This document shows, one piece after another, positions 5,241-10,014 of a DNA stretch of 10,014 nucleotides. A program made the position numbers and the translations under genes. Position 1 is the first letter of the stretch. Each line of letters begins with the position of its first letter. This DNA comes from Coxiellaceae bacterium (GTDB lineage Bacteria; Pseudomonadota; Gammaproteobacteria; Coxiellales; Coxiellaceae). The notes below the pieces were generated by a model, which worked only from the letters and a program-made list of their open reading frames with translations, had not been told where the DNA came from and searched no databases. The stretch covers positions 1 to 10,014 of the forward strand of contig JABABH010000043.1 in the NCBI GenBank assembly GCA_014238325.1, in the 5' to 3' direction.

Positions 5241-6380
5241 ATGCGCGAGAACAAAAAATTACCGGCGAGTATGGATTTATCTACCGATCCACCGCGATTG
5301 CAGTGTGCTGGAAATTGGACCATCACACAGATAGCTCGCCTTCAGGCTCAATGGTTAGAACTTAAATCTCATATTCACGTGGATGCTGCTGTGATTCAGG
5401 TCGATGGTAGTCGTATTGGTGTGATGGATAGCACAGGTGCCTTATTTTTTCAGGACATGATGAAAACCTTGGGAGGGTTGCAAGATCAGCCTCCAGCTGT
5501 GCTGGGTTTGAATAAGCAATGCCAATCTTTACTCGATTTGATCGCGTTAAAACATGAAGTCATACATGAGCAGCCTGTCCAACGATTAAGCTCACCAACC
5601 TTATTATACCAACTGGGTGTATGGACAGTGGTAAAATGCCAGGTAGGATTTAATCTATTGAGCTTTGTGGGTGAATTATTTGTTCGCTTCGTTGAAACGC
5701 TTAAAGGATTCCGCCATTTGTCTTGGGCGGCTGTCTGTCGAATCATTGCTGAGGCAGGTTGTGCTGCATTACCACTGGTAGGATTATTAACTTTTTTAGT
5801 CGGTATTGTCTTAACCTATCAAATTGCGATTCAATTAAGTGTTTACAACATGAATATCTTTATTGTGGATATTACAGGCATGGTCATTTTAAGGGAATTC
5901 GGTCCATTGATTACAGCTATTATTGCTGCTGGAAGAACCAGCACGGCCTTTGCTTCAGAAATTGGTACGATGGTGGTGAACGAAGAAGTAGCAGCATTAC
6001 GTACGATGGGTTTGTCGTCCATACAGCAATTAGTCTTGCCTAAATTATTAGGCGTTTTAATTGCTTTTCCTTTGTTAACGATATGGGCAGATGCCTTTGG
6101 AGTGCTCGGTAGTATGTTGATGAGTAATGTCGAAATGGACATTAGTTTTCGCCTATACTTAGAGCGCTTTGAAGAGACTATTTCGGTGCAACAATTTTTG
6201 TTAGGCATGGTGAAAGCTCCTATATTTGCATTGATTATTGCTATCGTCGGATGTTTTCAAGGATTCTCAGTAGGAAAAACAGCTGAAAGCGTGGGGCGGC
6301 ATACGATGCAGAGTGCTGTACAATCTATTTTTTTAGTGATTATTGTGGATGCTTTATTTTCTCTTTTAGCAAGTTGGTAG
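5241..6380 (+). CDS. mlaE: MlaE-type lipid ABC transporter permease with N-terminal STAS domain
   Basis: This inner membrane permease belongs to the Mla complex, which moves phospholipids between the inner and outer membranes. Residues about 20-110 resemble a STAS domain, the fold of the separate MlaB subunit in E. coli, with VDGSRIGVMDSTGALFFQDM (54-73) as its phosphoacceptor-type loop. Residues about 125-379 are the MlaE permease with five or so hydrophobic helices and the family signature LREFGPLITAIIAAGRTSTA (217-236) followed by ASEIGTMVVNEEVAALRTMG (238-257). The length of 379 compares with about 260 for E. coli MlaE plus about 97 for MlaB, so this is a natural fusion. The start is ATG 5241 after GAGGA; an upstream in-frame ATG runs into TGA. 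It is the first gene of a four-gene operon. Confidence 0.94.
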   Translation: MRENKKLPASMDLSTDPPRLQCAGNWTITQIARLQAQWLELKSHIHVDAAVIQVDGSRIGVMDSTGALFFQDMMKTLGGLQDQPPAVLGLNKQCQSLLDLIALKHEVIHEQPVQRLSSPTLLYQLGVWTVVKCQVGFNLLSFVGELFVRFVETLKGFRHLSWAAVCRIIAEAGCAALPLVGLLTFLVGIVLTYQIAIQLSVYNMNIFIVDITGMVILREFGPLITAIIAAGRTSTAFASEIGTMVVNEEVAALRTMGLSSIQQLVLPKLLGVLIAFPLLTIWADAFGVLGSMLMSNVEMDISFRLYLERFEETISVQQFLLGMVKAPIFALIIAIVGCFQGFSVGKTAESVGRHTMQSAVQSIFLVIIVDALFSLLASW

Positions 6381-6391
6381 AAGCTATACCT

Positions 6392-7189
6392 ATGGCACCA
6401 AAACCTAAGTCTTCAAAAATATTGCTCGATATTGCGGAGTTACGATCTTATTTAGGTGGAATGTGGGTGCATGATGGATTAAATCTATTGGTGTACGCTA
6501 AAGAAATTGTCTCGCTTATTGGTTTTAGTGGATCAGGAAAAACAACTTTATTAAATAGTATCTTAATGCTTCAAAAACCGGTGTCAGGCACGATTCGCGT
6601 TTTTGGGCAAGCGATTATTGATTGTACTGAAAGTGAAGCATTTGCAGTGCAACATCGTTGGGGCGTGATGTTTCAAAACTCTGCTTTATTCAGCTCCATG
6701 ACCGTATTAGAAAATATTATGTTTCCTTTTCAAGAAATTGAGGGTGTGCCGCTTGCCTTGCAGAGAGAGGTAGCATTTTTAAAATTAATGTTAGTGGGTT
6801 TAGATACTCACTGTGCTTTAAAATATCCTTCAGAATTAAGCGGCGGGATGAAAAAACGTGTCGCCTTAGCTAGAGCCATTGTTTTAGATCCCGAGCTGGT
6901 CTTTTTGGATGAGCCTACCACAGGTTTGGATTTCAAGAGTGCAGGAGAAATGGATGATTTAATACTGGAGTTGAGAGAGCAATTAAATATCACATTTTTT
7001 ATGATTACGCATGATGTCGATACGTTATGGCGTGTTCCAGATCGCGTTATTTTCTTAGGAGAAGGTAAAGTATTAGCGGCTTTACCGATGTCTTCTTTGG
7101 TTTTAGAAAAGCATCCTGTTATTCAAGATTATTTTAATGGCACCCGTGCGGCCGCACGCATACAGAGAGGCGAGCAGCATGGGGGGTAA
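6392..7189 (+). CDS. mlaF: MlaF-type lipid ABC transporter ATP-binding protein
   Basis: This is the cytoplasmic ATPase that powers the Mla lipid transporter by pairing with the MlaE permease. The 265-residue product has all ABC motifs intact: Walker A GFSGSGKT (44-51), Q-loop VMFQNSALF (92-100, Q95), signature LSGGM (149-153), Walker B LVFLDE with catalytic E174, D-loop region TTGLD (176-180) and switch H207 in ITHD. SSMTVLENIMFPF after the Q-loop fits the MlaF subfamily. The C-terminal tail after about 240 may contact the partner subunit, as in E. coli MlaF. The ATG at 6392 is chosen, 11 bases after the mlaE stop; a TTG at 6374 inside the mlaE end is in frame but has no ribosome binding site. 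The gene overlaps mlaD by 11 bases. Confidence 0.95.
   Translation: MAPKPKSSKILLDIAELRSYLGGMWVHDGLNLLVYAKEIVSLIGFSGSGKTTLLNSILMLQKPVSGTIRVFGQAIIDCTESEAFAVQHRWGVMFQNSALFSSMTVLENIMFPFQEIEGVPLALQREVAFLKLMLVGLDTHCALKYPSELSGGMKKRVALARAIVLDPELVFLDEPTTGLDFKSAGEMDDLILELREQLNITFFMITHDVDTLWRVPDRVIFLGEGKVLAALPMSSLVLEKHPVIQDYFNGTRAAARIQRGEQHGG
7145..7158 (+). repeat. Perfect 14-bp palindrome at the end of mlaF
   Basis: CGTGCGGCCGCACG reads the same on both strands and lies within mlaF codons, just before the mlaD ribosome binding site at 7164-7170. It is very GC-rich for this window. It may be chance in an alanine/arginine-coding stretch. Confidence 0.6.
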
Positions 7190-7958
7190 ACCGAATTATG
7201 CTTTAGTCGGTTTGTTTGTAGTGACCTTAAGCTTTCTGATGATCGTCCTTATTTTTTGGTTAACTGCTTTTAAGCACCATGAATCGTATAATACTTATGT
7301 GATTTATATGCACGAAGAAATTTCCGGTTTGAATCTTGATGCACCGGTGCGATATAATGGTGTGAAAGTAGGTTATGTTTCATCCATTCGATTGAACCCG
7401 AACGATCCTCAACAAGTGATATTACAGTTAAAGGTTCGTACAGGTACTCCCATTACCACCAGTACCATTGCCTCTTTAAAATCCGAGGGTGTGACGGGTG
7501 TTGATTATATTGGTTTAAAAGCTTTAACCCCACAAGCACCTTTATTGGAAAAGACATTAGAAGAACCTTATCCGGTCATTCCATCAGAGCCGTCTTTTCT
7601 TGTAAAATTGGGCACGACGCTACAACAAATTACAAAAACGATTAAGGATGTTGGAGATAGTATTAAAAAAGTGTTGTCTCCATCCAATCGTCATGCGGTG
7701 GACGAAATTCTAGGGAATGCCGCTCATCTCTCTCATGACTTAGCTCAGGGACTACCGCCGCTGATGACCGATACGCGGGTGATTGCGAATGGTTTAGCTG
7801 TGCAAGTGATGCCTCAAGCTGAACAAAGCATGGATCGATTCAACGACTTACTGCTGAATATCCAAACCCTAATAGAAGAGCTTAAGCGTCATCCCTCGAG
7901 CTTAATACGAGGACGTTATCCTATGAAAAAAGGTCCAGGAGAAAAAGAAAGCCGATGA
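7179..7958 (+). CDS. mlaD: MlaD-type MCE domain lipid transport protein
   Basis: MlaD is anchored in the inner membrane and its MCE domain forms a hexameric ring in the periplasm through which lipids pass. The 259-residue product has an N-terminal membrane helix (about 9-30), then the MCE domain (about 38-115) with SGLNLDAPVRYNGVKVGYV (49-67) and SLKSEGVTGVDYIGL (99-113). Residues 140-237 are probably helical and could extend the pore, and the end ELKRHPSSLIRG is typical of longer MCE proteins. E. coli MlaD is 183 residues, so the C-terminal helical part is longer here. The ATG at 7179 has AGAGAGG 8 bases upstream; the frame is open back to 7137 but that part has no family match. It overlaps mlaF by 11 bases and the next gene by 4 (ATGA). 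Confidence 0.94.
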   Translation: MGGKPNYALVGLFVVTLSFLMIVLIFWLTAFKHHESYNTYVIYMHEEISGLNLDAPVRYNGVKVGYVSSIRLNPNDPQQVILQLKVRTGTPITTSTIASLKSEGVTGVDYIGLKALTPQAPLLEKTLEEPYPVIPSEPSFLVKLGTTLQQITKTIKDVGDSIKKVLSPSNRHAVDEILGNAAHLSHDLAQGLPPLMTDTRVIANGLAVQVMPQAEQSMDRFNDLLLNIQTLIEELKRHPSSLIRGRYPMKKGPGEKESR

Positions 7959-8614
7959 TATCAGTGTTGTTATTCCGTCGATTATTAGAGCGATACCTTA
8001 GCATAGGGCTGATGTGGGTTGTGAGCTTGATCTTATTGATGGGATGCTCGCCTATAAAAGTAGCCCCCCTATCTACTTATGTACTAGAGGAAGGTCATAC
8101 GAAAAAACACATTGTGCAAACCCAGACGAACTGGACCCTATTGGTCTCTCAACCAGTCTCGAATCCAGGTTATCGTAGTTCCGCCATGCGATATGTTGTT
8201 AAACCTTATACTTTACAATCCTTTGCGGATAATCGCTGGGTGGCGCCTCCTGGCAGTATGCTGGGCTTGATCATAGCTCATACCTTAGCAAGGCGAGGGT
8301 ACTTCCATGCCGTTGCTTATCCGCCATTTGTAGGTTTTTCAGATTATCGTTTGGAGACTCGGCTCGTGAAATTGCAACAAGAATTTCTTCTGCCGGTGAG
8401 TCAGGTACGACTCGTCGTGCAGGTGGTTTTATTGAATAATCACCAACACCGTGTGCTGGCAACGCGTCGTTTTTCTGTTTTAGTGCCTGCGCCAGCCAAC
8501 AATCCTGTAGGTGGTGTGAGAGCCTCAAATCAAGCGACTGCGTTAATCAGTCAGCGTATTGGGGATTTTTGCGTGGATGTAATAGCACATAAGCATACGT
8601 TATCGCATCGATAA
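7955..8614 (+). CDS. ABC-type transport auxiliary lipoprotein (PqiC-like)
   Basis: This is probably a periplasmic lipoprotein of the ABC-type transport auxiliary family, the group that contains PqiC and is often encoded after MCE operons. The 219-residue product has an N-terminal hydrophobic stretch (about 17-30) ending in LLMGC, so Cys31 is the likely lipidation site; methionine at the lipobox middle position is not canonical. PLSTYVLEEG after the cysteine is typical of the family, and the WVAPPGSM-like stretch (about 96-103) fits its central part. Its likely role is to link the MCE ring to the outer membrane, by analogy with PqiC; that is inference. The ATG overlaps the mlaD stop as ATGA, so the gene is translationally coupled. 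No mlaC follows in the window. Confidence 0.82.
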   Translation: MISVLLFRRLLERYLSIGLMWVVSLILLMGCSPIKVAPLSTYVLEEGHTKKHIVQTQTNWTLLVSQPVSNPGYRSSAMRYVVKPYTLQSFADNRWVAPPGSMLGLIIAHTLARRGYFHAVAYPPFVGFSDYRLETRLVKLQQEFLLPVSQVRLVVQVVLLNNHQHRVLATRRFSVLVPAPANNPVGGVRASNQATALISQRIGDFCVDVIAHKHTLSHR

Positions 8615-8781
8615 CCATTGTCGGATTCATCTTTATTGTTTATGCTGTGTGCTCGAGAAGGGGGTTGAGTTATTGGTGTAATTAGTGTTCAATAAGCGTT
8701 TTTATTTACATAATCAGTTGGTTAATTTTTGAGTCTATCGGGAATGTCGTGGGTCACCGTGACACCTATTCAGATAGGCCT

Positions 8782-8864
8782 GCGAGAGTGGCGGAATCGG
8801 TAGACGCGCTGGATTTAGGATCCAGTAGGTAATCCCTGTGAGAGTTCGAGTCTCTCCTCTCGTA
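8782..8864 (+). tRNA. tRNA-Leu (anticodon UAG)
   Basis: The acceptor stem GCGAGAG pairs with CTCTCGT (first pair G-U). The anticodon stem CTGGA/TCCAG encloses the loop TTTAGGA, with anticodon TAG at 8816-8818, reading CUN codons. A long variable arm, as expected for leucine tRNA, and the T arm GAGAG-TTCGAGT-CTCUC (written as DNA GAGAG, TTCGAGT, CTCTC) complete the cloverleaf. The discriminator is A8864 and the next bases are CAC, so CCA is not encoded and must be added by the CCA-adding enzyme. The tRNA lies 29 bases before tig and may share a transcript with it. Confidence 0.96.
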
Positions 8865-8893
8865 CACTAGATCAGCTTTTAGTGGGGAATAGT

Positions 8894-10014
8894 ATGGTCT
8901 CATCTATAGAAAACTTGGGTGGTTTAAAACGACGTATTGTAGTTCAGGTGCCTGCGGAAAAGTTCGAAAGTGAGTGTGAGGCTCACATGAAAAAACTTTC
9001 AAGCAAGGCAAAAGTGCCTGGATTTCGTGTGGGCAAGGTGCCTAAGAGGATTCTAGAGCAACGGTATGGCACAGACTTGTTGAAAGAAGCCGTGACGGCA
9101 TTACTGCAACCTGAATTAGAGTCAGCACTGACTGAGCATGATGTGAACGTTGCGGGTCGCTGGGAAGTGCCTAAAGTGATCCAAGCTGCTCGTGGCAAGG
9201 CATTGGAATACAGCGTAGAGTATGAGGTTTATCCAACCTTTACGCTGAATAGCATGGAAGGGGAAGAAGTGCTTCGCTATTCTGCTGAGGTGACAGAAGA
9301 AGACTTAGACAATATCGTTAAAGAGTTACGTGAGAATGCAGGAGAGTGGACACCGGTAGAGCGTCCTGCGGCGATGGGTGACCGTGTTATAATAGATTTT
9401 GAAGGAAAGGTGGATGACCAAGTTTTAGAATCAGAGAGTGATAAGGAAGTAGAAATTGTGCTGGGTAAGGGACTCTTGGTACCGAATCTTGATGAAGGTG
9501 TCGTTGGCATGCAACTCAATGAAATACGCGATATCTCTGTTCATTTTCCGGACGACTATCCTGACCAAGGTTGTGCTGGGAAGGAAGGTAATTTTAAAGT
9601 GACCTTGCACCAGCTTGAGGAGGTAGCGCTGTCCCCTATTAATGATAATTTTTTTACAACCGTTAACATTCCAGCTAAGGATGAGGCATCCTTGCGTCGT
9701 TATCTGCGTAAAAAAATGGAAGATCGCGTTGCGACGGAATTAAGCTTCCACTTTAGGCGGACTACATTGACCTTATTATCTAAACATAATCCTTTTGATC
9801 TTCCAAAAAGTCTGGTGGAACAACAAACAGAGTTATTGCTCGAGAATGCAAAGCGTCGCATGATGCAATTACTCCGTAATACAGAACTATCAAGGGAAAT
9901 ATTGGATAGCCCTCTTTTTAATGCGCAATCTTATGACGATCAGGCAAGAGAGCGAGTATGCTTTGGTATTTTAGTAGGTGCACTGATTCGGCAATATGAT
10001 CTTACCATAGGCGA
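8894..10014 (+). CDS. tig: Trigger factor (partial, 3' end beyond window)
   Basis: Trigger factor binds the ribosome exit tunnel and shelters new polypeptides; it also has peptidyl-prolyl isomerase activity. The frame is open from ATG 8894 (preceded by GGGGA) to the window end, giving 373 of about 440 codons. Residues 1-110 form the ribosome-binding domain with the signature GFRVGKVP (43-50); F44 and R45 are conserved and the variable third position is valine. About 150-245 form the FKBP-like isomerase domain (GDRVIIDFEGKV, VLGKGLLVPNLDEGVVGM). The rest is the helical chaperone domain, including LPKSLVEQQTELLLENAKRR. tRNA-Leu upstream is a known arrangement in gammaproteobacteria, where clpP, clpX and lon usually follow tig; they are outside this window. 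Confidence 0.96.
   Translation, partial: MVSSIENLGGLKRRIVVQVPAEKFESECEAHMKKLSSKAKVPGFRVGKVPKRILEQRYGTDLLKEAVTALLQPELESALTEHDVNVAGRWEVPKVIQAARGKALEYSVEYEVYPTFTLNSMEGEEVLRYSAEVTEEDLDNIVKELRENAGEWTPVERPAAMGDRVIIDFEGKVDDQVLESESDKEVEIVLGKGLLVPNLDEGVVGMQLNEIRDISVHFPDDYPDQGCAGKEGNFKVTLHQLEEVALSPINDNFFTTVNIPAKDEASLRRYLRKKMEDRVATELSFHFRRTTLTLLSKHNPFDLPKSLVEQQTELLLENAKRRMMQLLRNTELSREILDSPLFNAQSYDDQARERVCFGILVGALIRQYDLTIG

Noticed and set aside
7137..7178. Upstream extension of mlaD
   Set aside because: It lies within the mlaF coding end, does not match MlaD proteins, and a better ribosome binding site precedes 7179.
8615..8781. Gene or terminator between the lipoprotein gene and tRNA-Leu
   Set aside because: Only short frames and weak stems (CCTAT/ATAGG at 8765-8778, GTTATC/GATAAC near 8600) are present, with no T-run after a stem.
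9023..9028. Loss of the lysine in the trigger factor FRK ribosome-binding signature
   Set aside because: The position after FR is variable in the family (proline and others are common), so FRV is unlikely to mean loss of ribosome binding.

Overview
The window is ordinary, densely packed housekeeping chromosome from a gammaproteobacterium, most likely of the Legionellales/Coxiellaceae type (Coxiella, Rickettsiella, Aquicella and relatives). The evidence is the smpB-ratA-rnfH-bamE-fur gene neighbourhood typical of gammaproteobacteria, tRNA-Leu directly before the trigger factor gene, a moderate to low GC content, and a tmRNA tag peptide, ANDSNYLQEAYA, that I remember as the Coxiella burnetii tag (memory, not a search). 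No phage, insertion sequence, CRISPR array, toxin-antitoxin pair or defence system is visible.

Layout. 44-988 (minus): smpB followed by its RNA partner ssrA (tmRNA), the trans-translation ribosome rescue pair. 1045-1784 (plus): ratA and rnfH, translationally coupled through TGATG. 1805-2326 (minus): bamE, a lipoprotein of the outer membrane assembly machine, with an unusual proline-rich tail. 2327-2727: a 401-base intergenic region with divergent promoters for bamE and fur and three consecutive inverted repeats that look like small repeat elements. 2728-3135 (plus): fur, iron-responsive repressor. 3153-4031 (minus): nadK. 4192-4998 (plus): a long, divergent grpE with an apparent insertion. 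5241-8614 (plus): a four-gene Mla-type lipid transport operon: permease with fused STAS domain, ATPase, MCE protein and auxiliary lipoprotein. 8782-8864: tRNA-Leu(UAG). 8894 to the window end: tig (trigger factor), cut by the window edge.

How the genes fit together. SmpB and tmRNA rescue stalled ribosomes. BamE and the Mla operon both serve the outer membrane, one in protein insertion and the other in lipid movement between the membranes. GrpE and trigger factor belong to the protein folding network, although dnaK is not adjacent to grpE here. NadK and Fur handle NADP supply and iron homeostasis.

The points most worth a second look are the structured repeats before fur, the enlarged GrpE, the proline-rich BamE tail, the STAS-permease fusion with a lipoprotein and no MlaC or separate MlaB, and the absence of an encoded CCA in both tRNA-like genes. 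I do not see an entirely new system.
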